64,000 nt of DNA from contig CP136067.1 in assembly GCA_032622095.1 (NCBI GenBank), forward strand, positions 136,281,990-136,345,989, in the 5' to 3' direction. Positions 50,753 through 62,997 of the stretch are shown here, piece by piece (positions within the stretch are counted from its first letter, which is position 1; each line of letters begins with the position of its first letter). The notes beneath the pieces were generated by a model. It was not told the DNA's origin, did no database searches, and worked only from the letters and a program-made list of their open reading frames with translations. The position numbers and the translations under genes are program-made. The stretch comes from Siphonodentalium dalli. Taxonomy: Eukaryota; Mollusca; Scaphopoda; Gadilida; Siphonodentaliidae.

Positions 50753-51219
50753 TATATGTGACCCGCCATTTCAAATCCAGTCGTAAGTCGGGATTTTTTT
50801 TACCCTGTGCCAATGCATTCTCTTATATATGCGAGTCGACCATAGGTCGCCTCGCATATATAAGAGAATGCATTGGCCTAACAATTTTTTATCATTTTTT
50901 TAAAATAAATGTTTCTTACAATTTTTAGGACATAAAATAAAAAACATCCATCACCCTGCAGGGACCCCACACATATATAGAAGCATATAGAAGAGTGTCG
51001 TCTGCTCATGTTTGTCTGGGGCTCTGTATGGGTGAAATTATAAAATTGTTAAAGAATACAAGAACAAATTATTAAAATTGTAAAAAATTGTTAGGCCAAT
51101 GCATTCTCTTATATATGCGAGGCGACCTATGGTCGACTCGCATATATAAGAGAATGCATTGGCACAGGGTAAAAAAAACACGACTTACGACTGGATTTGA
51201 TATGGCGGGTCACATATTA
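50753..51219. mobile_element. Composite inverted element carrying two TATATAAGAG palindromes
   Basis: The outer termini atatgtgacccgcc and ggcgggtcacatat are inverted. Inside each lies aaatccagtcgtaagtcg or its inverse, then a ~75-bp palindrome (50806-50880 and 51093-51167), in mirror orientation. The ~210-bp core is AT-rich and non-coding. This is a MITE-like element in which each terminal repeat can itself fold. Confidence 0.85.
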
Positions 51220-51449
51220 ATCCGCTTCAAGCAAATTCGCCGTGGATCACCGGGAAAAAATCACCGTGAATCCCGCCCCGATGCTGAGTTTGTTTGTTTG
51301 TCGCACACGCTTTACACACTGCATGTATGCAAAATAAACTACAATGAGCCAAACTATGTTACGCCATACTGTGGTGCGAAGTCGCATCACCCAATGTGCC
51401 ATCGGGGTTTCCAAGAAGTGGCAAATATCCCAATATATAGAGGATATAT

Positions 51450-51599
51450 ATCTACACTTTTTGGTTGGATATGGGAATTATCTCATGAGTGATGACCAAA
51501 AAAATGAATTTCTACGAGTGGCTCTGCCACGAGTGGAAATTCATTTGTTTTGTCATCACGAATGAGATAATTACCATATCCAACCAAAATGTGTAGATG
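51450..51599. repeat. 150-bp palindrome
   Basis: The arms tatctacactttttggttgg ... and ... ccaaccaaaatgtgtagat pair around gtggctctgccac. A few mismatches and small indels are present. Confidence 0.9.
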
Positions 51600-51906
51600 T
51601 TCTGTTTATTATATGCTCCGTTCAGTTGGACCATGACTCAACTGGGAAGAAGATTAAAAAGAGCAAATTTATATACCCAAGCACAACGATGGTAATGAGC
51701 TTGTGCGTATAAAAATAGTTCCATTTTTCAGACAGCTTGGTTGAGGGATAAAGGGGTTAACATCATAGTATGTTTAACAAAATAATTTAATTGATCATAT
51801 ATCACAATTTTTTCAACCTCAACACTCAGGGACTTTTAGCTTAGTCTTCCATCAAGAAACCTAATCACTTTTAATTTTAGCGCGGATGGATACGAGTGAG
51901 ATATCT
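51600..51906. other. Spacer, no gene recognised
   Basis: A short AT-rich stretch without recognised features. Confidence 0.4.
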
Positions 51907-52517
51907 AATATATAGAGGATTTGAAATGAGCCGGCGAGAGAAAACTGAAAATTCGTGATGAGTTTCATAAATATCATATGAGAGAAACACGAATTACATA
52001 TTCTATTTATCATATGACACCTATAAATTGATTATGATGTCCAAAACGCACACAAATCACTAAATAGCTATATGACATCGGCAGCAAAAGGTTAATGTGA
52101 CGTCACTTCATTGCACCGGAAGCCCAATTACACCTGGTGAACTAGCAGAAATAATATGCACGCGAAGATATAGTGCGCTATTCTGTTCTCAGTTTGTGAC
52201 ATTATATCGTATGTTTATTAGATAAATACGAATTACATATTCTATTTATCGTATAACAATGTCCAAAACTATATATTTCAAGATTATAATTGCGAGAATT
52301 TCGGCATCGCGTTGATTCGTGTATTTGACGCGCACTAATTTGACCTGCATTTAGTCAGAGATGCGGCTCGGCCCCCGGCTGCCATTCAGCCAATCAGAAC
52401 ACACTTTTTGTCAACAAACCAATAAAATTATCGGAAGGTGATATGAATTAGTAATTGATATGAAATTGATTTATGACATAGATTCCAACGTAAATAATGA
52501 TTGAGTCATATGATAAA
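51907..52517 (+). repeat. ~610-bp dispersed repeat, copy 1 (left hairpin arm lost)
   Basis: It aligns almost base for base with 61970-62637 from gcgagagaaaactgaa to tgattgagtcatatgata. Internal words cgaattacatattctattta recur at about 51990 and 52228. Compared with copy 2 it lacks most of the left arm of a 119-bp palindrome at its start. It is non-coding. Confidence 0.9.
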
Positions 52518-52539
52518 AAGAGTTATCATATATATGCTG

Positions 52540-53100
52540 TAGCAAATCAAAGAGATCATGAGATACAATTGAACGAATGAATGATGCTTTAATATCAGCC
52601 GTTTTAAATGGAACATGAGCAATGGGCTAACTACTTACACTATTTACACATATAGCACATTATATAAATGTTCACAATAAACTAGAGGTTGTAAACATAC
52701 CAATGAACATGTGGCACATTGAATTAAACAAACATGCAGCATTAACACACACTAAACATATATACAAAACACACACAATAAAGCTACAAATAAACAATAT
52801 CTGTATTTATTACGTATTTTATTCATCATTCCTAATTGTGCCCTTTTTATTGTAAATTTTTCAACCCGAGTTTTATAAAGATCGCCAAATTGTTTACTAT
52901 GTCAGGGCTATCGAGTTAACAAGTTCGGATAAGAGTTCCATCGATGGTTCGTCATAACATGCCTTCAGAATGTATTTTATCTCGTAATTGTTCAAGTTGC
53001 GGACACAACATAATAAGCTGGAATTCATCGCATAGCAAGGCGTTACAAGGTCTCAATACCTAAATCTATTATTGGACTTTCTTATTTTCTGAACGTAGAC
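52540..53100 (-). pseudogene. Decayed LINE 3' end on the minus strand
   Basis: Read on the minus strand, 53050-52900 gives LLCDEFQLIMLCPQLEQLRDK, then, after a frameshift, YILKACYDEPSMELLSELVN, then NNLAIFIK in a third frame. This is the layout of the C-terminal end of CR1/jockey-like LINE ORF2. The minus-strand 3' side is AT-rich, with aataaagcatcattcattc-like sequence near 52575-52590, consistent with a LINE tail. It is heavily frameshifted and inactive. Confidence 0.55.
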
Positions 53101-53264
53101 CATCATGCCAAATGGCATGTTCATATATAGTAGTCCAGGAGATATTGGTAGACCTCTGCACCACCCCCCCCCAGGACTTAACTTCACCCCACTAATTTTC
53201 TTCCTTAAGGTCTCTTCTAATTTTTTTCACTTGTTAACAAGAAAAAAAAGTGGCCGCAGTGACT

Positions 53265-54360
53265 CCAGACAAGATGGCGTCCATCATGGCGGCCATTTTT
53301 TTTATATGCACCAGGTTTCTTTGATCGCCGTTATAGTAAAGATGATGTCACATGCGGTCTTGTTTTCCGTTCGATTCGTTATGGTAATATACAACCCTTA
53401 CAAATTAGCCAAAAATCCTACACAAAAATCCAATATGGCGGCCAAAATGGCCGCCGAAATGTGAAAATTTGCTATTTTTCGGACATTTCACCACCTTTCG
53501 TTTGTCTCTGTGGGAAAATATTGACACCTTGACGCGATTTTATACATTTATCGTCTAGAAGAGTCATTGGCGAACGCACGGGGACCATAATATATATTCC
53601 TTGACGGATATTTTTGTCCGATATCACGTTTTCCCAAATGCCGGTATAATCCGGTCAAAGCCAAAACGACGCTAATAACGCAATGTCTGTTTCGAATCAA
53701 TGAGTGTTATTGCTATTATTACTCCAGCCATGATTATATATGTGCAGGAGATACTCGGGCTAGGATTCCTCTTATACCTGAGTTGAGGAATATTCACCCA
53801 AATCCAAGATGGCGGCCAAAATGGCCACCAGAAATAGAAAAATCGCCGAAAATCGCTGATTTTAACATCAGTGAAAGTTATTGTCACGACAACTCCACAC
53901 CTGCTTACTATTGCGAGTTGGGAACACTTAGTCGAATAACTGTCCTTATATTGCATCCAAATAAAAGTCCCCCAAATCCAAAATGGCGCCCACAATGGCC
54001 GACAAATTTTGAAAAATCACCCAAATTCCCTCATGTTCACATCATTGGGCATTATTGCCGAGAAAACTCCACACATGCTGACAGTTAAGTTGTAAATACT
54101 GAGGTGAAGTAATTACCTTGCATCTGATGAAGGAAATTGTTTTCCAAATCGAAGATGGCGGCCAAAATGGCGTCCGAACTTTGAAAACAAGCTTACATTC
54201 CTTTACTTTCTTACTATGGGCGTTATTGTTACGCGAATTCTACCCATATGGAACATTGATATGAAGTATTCATATGGAACATTGATATGAAGTATTCAGT
54301 TGAGTTTGGCCAACTCTCACAATCAAGATGACTGCCAAACTGGCGGCCAGAAATTGAAAA
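53265..54360. repeat. ~173-bp subrepeats with AAGATGGCGGC motif in the left arm
   Basis: Motif blocks occur near 53273 (aagatggcgtccatcatggc), 53432, 53807, 53982, 54155 and 54327. The spacings are 159, 375, 175, 173 and 172 bp. Unit bodies share diverged words such as gttattg(t/c)..ac..aactccacac. The same order, inverted, is at 57010-57360 and 60430-60990. Confidence 0.8.
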
Positions 54361-55490
54361 GAAGTCGAAATTGTCACATACTAATTTCAACTTTTTGTCA
54401 TAATATCAATATGTATGCGTTGGACGAAACGGTACATAAGCCATCTATTAGTTCCAACATAGGTCGTCGCCTTCTGGAATGATGAAAACCCACAATAATC
54501 GCGATGTGGCATTTAGAAATCCATTCTCCACTAAGCGCCCATAATGGCCGTAACCGTATATGGGTGCGCCGAATAGTCATATTATGACTTCCAAGAATCA
54601 AAACAACAGTACCTGAGCTTATTCTGATTTGCCACATTCAGCATTATCTGGATCAGCATCCGTCTCGTCACATTAATCTATCTCGCTCACTCCAACACAG
54701 TTTTCTACACTTCTTGGTAGAAGGGTCCCACTAATCGGAATGTTTCAAACAACACATATGCCGGTGTCAAGCTCACGTGTTTGTCTCGAAAGCTGGGAAT
54801 TCTTATCCTTATTCTTGGCGAGCTTCATTCGTGGTAGCTTATGGTATAATTCAGATGCTACATATGGGATCTGAGCGTCATCTTGCGTGATAAACTATGC
54901 GGTCGATGCGTATACTAGCTTTCAGAAGGACCTCTCTATCTGCGTATTTTTCAGATTTGGTTATCTAATGTGGATAACAAACTGTACATCTGGTGATCTT
55001 CCCATCCAGCCACTTCTCAATATATGGTTCATCAATTCACATATTCACGTACTGACGTAGCCGGACAACTTCTGTATATGGCTTCGAATGTTGAAAGCCT
55101 AACATTTGACGGATGCCTTTCTGCTAAGGCGTAGAAGACCATAATGCATAATATACCCACACTTCTTGACCATGACCATAAGAACAGTCCTGGTGGCGTC
55201 CATCAATCGTCTCACCGTACACATCCAAGCAGATACTAACAATACATGCGGTGCTAGTTTGTGGGCATGTGTCATGATAGTGGAAATGAAATTGGACCAT
55301 GACTGCACCGCCCCTTCTTTGGGTATGTTTTAGATTCAGACATGATCTCATGTGGCTTTGCTTTCCTTGTATGCTACGATTGTATCTTTCAATCCGCTTG
55401 GAAGCCGTTCTTAATCAACGAACCAGACGTGTACCATTGGCTACTACTATATAAGCCCCACCAGACTGGGATGTAGTCTTCAGGACGATG

Positions 55491-55935
55491 CATTTGATAG
55501 TTACCGATAATATGTCACACTCACGCTGGGTGGTGGTCGGTATGGTTCAAGAAAGTACAATGCCATCAACACAAGGGTGAAATGTTCAACGCAAAGAACA
55601 TCTAGAGGAATGTTACTTTGATGAGATCTTGCAATCAGTTTAACCAACGTTGGGTACAACAAGTGATTTATTGGTAACATCACCATTCAAAATCATTGTC
55701 CTGCATGAGACATCTTAACTACTATATTCTAAAGTTATATAATATAAAGCTATATGATCATAAAGGTCACGTTCACCAACGTCCACATCCATTGCCATCG
55801 AGACTATAAATTGTTCTTTAAACACACAGTGAAATAAATGCACCACAGTTCCTGACATTTTCTTGAATAATACCGTCCACATCTGACACTAACCCTGAGA
55901 GATCATAACAACAATGCATACCTTCATTCCATAAA
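55491..55935. other. Loop of the giant foldback
   Basis: An unpaired core with no recognisable gene; the short frames show no domain. Confidence 0.55.
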
Positions 55936-58229
55936 GACATTATCCTTTAGCCCATCCGACTGGCTAGGATAGTATTATCCAGACAAAATTATACGTCTGG
56001 TCGTGTTGATTCAGAACGGCCTTGAAACGGATGTGGAAATACAATCTTACCACACCAAAAAGACCAACACGCATGACATTCTATACTGAAACATGCACCT
56101 GGTGTAGGGTTGTATACCGTGGCCCATTTCATTCCCACTGTCATGGCGCGTGTCCACAAATTAGCACCGCGAGTATTGTTCTTCTCTGCTGGGAGCTATT
56201 CGACGAGATGACTGCGGGACATCACACAGTTTGCTTAGGATCATGATCAAGAAGTGTGGGTAGTCGGTACATTATGGTCTTCCCCTTAGCAGATAGGCAT
56301 CTGTCCAAGGGAATGAGACAGCTAGCTACCTCCGAAACACTGCCAAAGTTGTCCACGTATGCCAATACGTTCGCTAAGTTTGTGAGTTGAACCATCTATT
56401 GCGAAGTGACTAGTTAACTGGGAAGTTCGCCATGTATACATATCATTATCCCCACGGGGTATGAGAAAGACATACATAGAGATGACCTTCTGTAAGCTTG
56501 TATACTTATCGACCATATGCCTTTCTACTTCAAGATGACGAACAAATCCCATATTTAGCAAGCATCTAAAATCTTAAGCCAGACACCGGGAAATTAATTG
56601 TTTGAAACGTTATGATTAAAGGGACCCTTCTCACAGGAAGTGTTGAATACTTTGTCGGTGTGAGCGACCTAGATTTATCAGGTAAGAAATGAAAACTGGT
56701 CCAGATCATTAAGGACGTGGCAAATCATAATCTTTTACCAGGTAATTGTTCTAATGTGGTTATTCGGCGCACCTACGGTTACGGCCATTAGAAGTGTCAA
56801 ATGGATTTCGAAATGAAACATCGCTATATTAAGTGTGGGTTTTCGTACTTCCAGAAGGACCCGATCAATGTTATACGTTTTGATACGTTTTAAGTTGAAC
56901 TAATATATGGTTTGTGTATAGTTTCGTCCATACATGTCGATACTATGACAAAAAGTTGAAATTTGTATGTGAATATATCGATTTCTTTTCAATTTCTGGC
57001 CTCCAGTTTAGCTGCCATCTTGACATTGAGTATCAATTGACAAACTCAAATGAATACTTCATACCAATATTCCATATCAACATGTGATGGTAGGTAGAGT
57101 TCGCGAAACCATTACGCCCATCGTAAGAAAGTAAAGGAATGTAGGCGTGTTTTCAAATATCGGTCGCCATTTTGGCCGCCATCTTAGATTTGGAAAACCA
57201 TTTCTTGCATGGGATGAAAGGTAATTACTTCACCTCAGTATTTACAACTCAACTGTCAGCATGTGTGGAGTTTTCTCGACAATAATGCCCAATGATGTGA
57301 ACATGAAGGAATTTCGGTGATTTTTCAAAATTTGTCGGCCATTGTGGGCGCCATTTTGGATTTGGGGGACTTTTATTTGGATGCAATATAAGGAAAGTTA
57401 TTCAACTAAGTGTTCCCAACCCACAATAGTAAGCAGGTGTGGAGTTGTCGTGACATTAGCGAGTTTGCGATACCCGTCGGACGGGTACGGGTACCGGTAG
57501 ACCCAGGTAGATCGGTGAAAATCGTCACGGTCATTTGCGTACTTTGAATGCAGCACATAAAGCGATAGGGATTTGGAACGGGTAGATGTATCCCGTTGAC
57601 TGGTAGTCTTTCGCTAAAGTTTTCTCACTCAAAAGTACATTAGTTCTACGAAATAACAGTCAGCTATGCATTAATCTATTTATTGCACGATTTAATTGCC
57701 AAATCTCATTGATACATTTGTCATGTAAGCCATGTTTTATGTTTAAAGTATCAAGGCGGCTTCTAACACTAAGATAACTATGGAACGCCGATTTGTTTAC
57801 TGACAACTGTCTTCACTCAAGTAATGACATGTTATTTTTTGGGAATGTGATTTGGGGGGGGGGGGGGCTAACCCCGGGATTCTCGACATGTTATGATTAA
57901 GAGTATGAGTTGGCGGTGCTATACGCAGTCTCGACACAGGGACGTAATTATAGGGGATCTCCGCGTTGAGAAGGTGTGTCCACCTTCAAATTCCCAACTA
58001 TACACCCCCTTAAACCACACCAAACAGAGATTTGTGCGTAATTCAAATTGTGCACGCCGTTGGGCTCTGATTGCCCCCATGCAACTGATCCTTCACTGTC
58101 CTGAATATTATTGTGGACTGTTCTAAATGGATCAGTAGTCTTGTTGCAGAAGTCCTGTGATGGGGGGTTCCACCTTGCCGACCATGCAGTACGAGAACAG
58201 TTTTGTAGATATGAACCTGGACATTGCAA

Positions 58230-58470
58230 AATCATAACATCTAGTGGTCTAACACCAGGAAAATTCACGCCTTGGTTTGTTTTTCACAAATCAATGATCA
58301 GTATTGACGAGCCACTGCATGTGGTTAGACCAGGGCATACCGGGTCGATCATGGTTCGGTCTGGTGTGAGAACGTTTTGAAATCTGAACATGAAAATTGA
58401 TAAATTATTGACTTTCCTCAAGCTTTACATTTGTAGGATATTTCCAACCTGCTGTTGACCATATAGCCCG
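58230..58470 (-). repeat. Inverted fragment of the gaggccagtc repeat family
   Basis: ggtgtgagaacgttttgaaa followed by tctgaacatgaaaat corresponds in reverse complement to the tttcaaaatgttctcacatc stretch near 16780-16800 and a related one near 16545-16570. It lies within the nested element. Confidence 0.55.
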
Positions 58471-59009
58471 AATGTTTTTCTACCAAAAGTAGGAATATTT
58501 GCAAATGTTGGTCTAAAACTAAAAAAAAAAAACCGCACTAATACATTTTTGGAAAATCAAACTGAATGATTTCAACGTATGTTTTGGTGTGTTAGGTATA
58601 TGCAATATCCAACTGTTGACAAAAGTTGGGGTGATACACCCCACCCTCTCGCCACGTCCCCTATCGACCCTTTGTGCATAAGTACACCGTGAATGTGTTA
58701 CACGATTGAATACAACCGTTCAGTTATTGTACCTTATGTGGTGGTGACTGATTTCTCATTTTAATATAGATATTTGACTTTTGAACGGACATGGCGCATT
58801 TGAACCCCAAGACTGTTGTATATTGTAGTGGCCGATAGTGACACCAAATACTGATATACACACCTCATAGTCGGCACAATCTTACCGTCATCAGATCGAC
58901 TTTTAGCTGTTTTCTTTGTTTCGCATAGACGTGAAGCAAACGCTCTTTATTCGAACCATATAATGAATAGGGTACCATTAAACACCCTTTATATTTAACA
59001 AGTTTGATT

Positions 59010-59715
59010 TTTATACGCCCGTTTGAAAAAAACGGCCGCATTATAGTATTGGTCCGTCCGTCCGGGCGTCCGTCCGTTAACCTGGTTTCCGGATGATAAC
59101 TTTAGTTAGAGTGAACCAAATTCAATAAAATTTGGTATGTGGGTTTATGAGCCGAAAAGTAAGTTCAAGTTCGAATTTGGGTTCCGCCCGCCAATTTTCA
59201 CCGGAATTACGCCCCTTATTTGACGTTTTTTGACTTAGAAAATCCTTGAAATTTGTTGTCCGGATGATAACTTTAATATAGTTTATCGGAATGAATCCAA
59301 ATTTGGTATATTACTTTCTCCCACCAAAACACAGGTCAAGTTCGAACTTGGGTTCTGGCAGAGTTAGTTAGAGTGAACCGATTTCAATCAAATTTGGTAT
59401 GTGGGTTTATTAGGAGAAAAGACAGCTCAAGTTCGAATTTGGGTTCCGTCCACCAATTTTCACCGGAGTTATGCCCCTTATTTGACGTAATTTGACTTAG
59501 AAAATCCCTGAAATTTGTTTTCCGGATGATAACTTTACTAGAGCTTATCGGATTCAATGATAATTTGGTATATTACTTTCTCCCACCAAAACACAGGTCG
59601 AGTTCAAATTTGAGTTCCGTCCGCCAATTTTTACCAGAGTTATGCCCCTCTTTTTACCAGTTTCCGCCGACCCAAGAGAGGGGGTATTTTGCACGCCCAG
59701 TGTAGCTCTTGTTCT
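59010..59715. repeat. Repeat with four ~100-175-bp tandem units and CCGTCCGTCC head
   Basis: It begins acgcccgtttgaaaaaaacg and tccgtccgtccgggcgtccg. Four related units then share ccggatgataacttta, aatttggtat, aagttcgaatttgggttccg and ccaattttcaccgga words. It ends gggtattttgcacgcccagtg. It is non-coding and nested inside the 57.5-60.4 kb element. Confidence 0.8.
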
Positions 59716-61123
59716 ACCTACATCCGGGTTTAGACCCAGACAAATATCCAAGTTCTTGGGATGAATATTCCTTTGCCCGACCCTTCGAAAGATTCCAACC
59801 CATTACCAGTTATATGACTAAATATTCCCCAACTAATATAAGGGGCAATTTCGGTCTTATATCTGACTAAAAGTGCATGCATGTAGGACATTCTTGGACC
59901 CTGGGTCTAAACCAACACATTTTACACCGAATAGTGGTTGGATTATTAAATTAGCGTAATTGTATATTTGTGCTATCATAACATATTTTCTCAGTCAGAA
60001 AATTCCATCTGTTCTAGACGACACTCGAACGGTCTGGGAAATTACTTATGAAAGCTAATTATTGAAAATGTTACCAAAATGAGTCAAAGAAAGACGCCAA
60101 CCCCTTCCACTTTCGCCTCGTCCCTGGTTAATGCAATCCATTATCCACGCAGATGTCCATCATATAACCATAACAACAAGTATAACGTCGGCCAAGAAAG
60201 CGAATGCGGATAACAATTTCTCTACATCATATATATTGTGCTGCAATTGGCTCACCATACACTACCCGTCGATATGCTTAATTTTACCCGTAAAACAGTT
60301 TGCGATTTCAAAACGTGTACCGGTACGGGTAGCTACCAGTACCCGTACCGGTACCCGTACCCGTTTGAAATAGCAAACTCGCTAATAACTCTCACTGATG
60401 TTAAAATCAGCGATTTTCGGTGATTTTTCTATTTCTGGTGGCCATTTTGGCCGCCATCTTGGATTTGGGTGAATATTCCTCAACTCAGGTATAAGAGGAA
60501 TCCTAGCCAGGGTATCTCCTGCACATATATAATCATGGCTGGAGTAATAATAGCAATAACACTCATTGATTCGAAACAGACATTGCGTTATTAGCGTCGT
60601 TTTGGCTTTGAGCGGATTATACCGGCATTTGGGAAAACGTGATATCGGACAAAAATATCCGTCAAGGAATATATATTATGGTCCTCGTGTGTTCGCCAAT
60701 GACTATTCTAGACGATAAATGTATAAAATCGCGTCAAGGTGCCAATATTTTCCCACAGAGACAAACGAAAGGTGGTGAAATGTCCGAAAAATAGCAAATT
60801 TTCACATTTCGGCGGCCATCTTGCATTTTTGTGTCGGATTTTTGGCTAATTTGTAAGGGTTGTATATTACCATAACGAATCGAACGGAAAACAAGACCGC
60901 ATGTGACATCATCTTTACTATAACGGCGATCAAAGAAACCTGGTGCATATAAAAAAAATGGCCGCCATGATGGACGCCATCTTGTCTGGAGTCTCTGCGG
61001 CCACTTTTTTTTCTTGTTAACAAGTGAAAAAATTAGAGGAGACCTTAAGGAAGAAAATTAGTGGGGTGAAGTTAAGTCCTGGGGGGGGGGGGGTGCAGAG
61101 GTCTACCAATATCTCCTGGACTA

Positions 61124-61969
61124 TAGTGCCAGTTAATTGAAGACTGTACTTTCATATGTTTATAAAACTCTCCTCTATCTGAAAAAATCAACATCGTTTC
61201 GCCACTGAGTTCTAAAATCTGTAATTAGTGCTTCCTTAACTCTTCTAAAGGAGCTGCATGACAGAGGAGTTTGGTTGTCCCAGTTATCATTAAGATTCGC
61301 TGACTCGATAACTCCTGAAATGTGATCAATATATTAAACGTATACGCGTTTAGTTTTGTGCAATTCAAGCAGTAATTTATAAAGTACTGATGCTATACCT
61401 ATATCTTTCCGTACAATCCGACACCGATATGAGATCATTCTCTTCTTGATCTTAATAGAGAGTGGCCATTCGAATCACATATATATTCTATCATCGTGAA
61501 TCGTGAGTATCTTCGTGCGAGTATAATGCATGCGTATATGTGGCTGGAGACGAGCTATAAATGATTCACCCTATTTATTCCCCCGTTTTTCCTGTGGGAT
61601 ATAACGTGTAATGCATACAGCCCGATTGATACATTAAGGAATTAAAAAAAAATCTCAATTTAAAACAATCAATTTGAAGGGAAAATAATTACCCATTATA
61701 TACCAATGTACATGTATAACAATCTGAAGTGTATACCTGGTCAGCTGTATAGGGATTTGGCTTTGGACCTTCGACCTAAAACTCATCACACCCCTAGGTG
61801 TTATTCAGTATCAATTAATTCTTACATTTGTCTGTGTAAAATGATTGTGTGTCAGGAATATTAGAGAATTATATCTTATGAAACCTTAAAATCACTGATT
61901 AGGATTCTGGTCATTTTTCGAAGCTAGTAAGAATATAAATACAATGGTATTAAGAACAAATATGGTAAT
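61124..61969. other. Spacer, no gene recognised
   Basis: AT-rich sequence without recognised features. Confidence 0.4.
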
Positions 61970-62637
61970 ACATATATAGAGGATATGAAATGAGTGTTTC
62001 TCTCATATGATATTTATGAAACGAGTCAAAGAATTTTCAGTTTTCTCGAGCCTCCGGCGAGAGAAAACTGAACATTCGTGACGAGTTTCATAAATATCAT
62101 ATGAGAGAACACGAATTACATATTATATTTATCATATGACACCTATAACTTGATTATGATGTCCAAAAACGCACACAAATCACTAAATAGCTATATGACA
62201 TCGGCAGCAAAAGGTTAATGTGACGTCACTTCATTGCACCGGAAGCCCAATTACACCTGGTGAACTAGCAGAAATAACATGCACGCGAAGATATAGTGCG
62301 CTATTCTGTTCTCAGTTTGTGACATTATATCGTATGTTTATTAGATAAATACGAATTACATATTCTATTTATCGTATAACAATGTCCAAAACTATATATT
62401 TCAAGATTATAATTGCGAGATTTCGCATCGCGTTGAATCGTGTATTTGACGCGCACGAATTTGACCTGCATTTAGTCAGAGATGCGGCTCGTCCCCGGCT
62501 GCCATTCAGCCAATCAGAACACACTTTTTGTCAACAAACCAATACAATTATCGGAAGGTGATATGAATTAGTAATTGATATGAAATTGATTTATGACATT
62601 GTTTCCAACGTAAATAATGATTGAGTCATATGATAAA
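61970..62637 (+). repeat. ~670-bp dispersed repeat, copy 2 (complete hairpin)
   Basis: The same repeat as 51907-52517. Here the start carries a 119-bp palindrome (61994-62112: gtgtttctctcatatgatat ... atatcatatgagagaacac) with loop agcctccgg. The rest is nearly identical to copy 1. Confidence 0.92.
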
Positions 62638-62997
62638 TAAATATATAACGACGACGACGGTTGTGATAAATTTAAGGTTCACATGAACCAGGATAGCAAC
62701 TAGCTCTTTCATGTATAATGTTTATGAATTTACAATGGTTTCATATGGTACTTGGCTTTCTATTTGAGAGAAGAATGAACAGTTTCCGACGATTGGTGTA
62801 CTTCCTATAGGCATGTTTTATGTGTATAGTTTCCATTCTTGTGATAGAACGCGACAATCAAGTATAAAGTTATACTCGTCACCGACAATATTTGTTTCCA
62901 CAAATTGCACATTCTCTCTGATAATGGTGTTTTCTTCAAGGCCCAACTTCAATTGGTAAAATGTGATTTGGTGTTCTAAATCGAGCTAGTGTAACTA
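62638..62997. other. Spacer, no gene recognised
   Basis: It starts with a short acgacgacgac run. Nothing else was recognised. Confidence 0.4.

Larger units (their letters stand above)
57457..60384. mobile_element. Nested 2.9-kb element with TAGCGAGTTTGC termini
   Basis: It starts tagcgagtttgcgatacccg and ends cgggtttgaaa-type sequence followed by tagcaaactcgcta (read ...gcaaactcgcta). The TIRs continue inward as (GGGTACGGGTACCGGTA)-like repeats at 57483-57503 and 60316-60364. Removing it restores alignment of the two arms of the surrounding foldback (gttgtcgtgaca / taactctcactgatg). The target duplication is short (2-3 bp; AT, TA or TTA cannot be separated). The interior holds repeat fragments but no recognised transposase. 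Confidence 0.88.
53131..61123. mobile_element. Giant foldback element with ~2.4-kb inverted arms
   Basis: The left end tagtccaggagatattggta and the right end taccaatatctcctggacta are inverted. The left arm (53131 to ~55490) pairs in order with the right arm (~55936-57456 plus 60385-61123), with mild divergence and small indels. The loop is ~450 bp. The outer arm is made of ~173-bp units each starting with an AAGATGGCGGCCAAAATGGCC-like block. The right arm is interrupted by a nested element (57457-60384). No intact transposase was recognised; inner-arm frames (55099-55351, minus strand) are weakly coding-like but unassigned. A further partial copy starts near 62998. The class is uncertain: foldback-like or another long-TIR DNA transposon. 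Confidence 0.85.

Noticed and set aside
55099-55351. Minus-strand frames in the inner arm of the giant foldback as a Tc1-like transposase
   Set aside because: A few residues recalled a Tc1 segment, but frames are short, overlapping and lack a recognisable DDE pattern; the evidence is insufficient.
58930-59000. A further copy of the TTAA MITE (acgctctttat word)
   Set aside because: Only a short internal word matches; no AGGCACG termini were found nearby.
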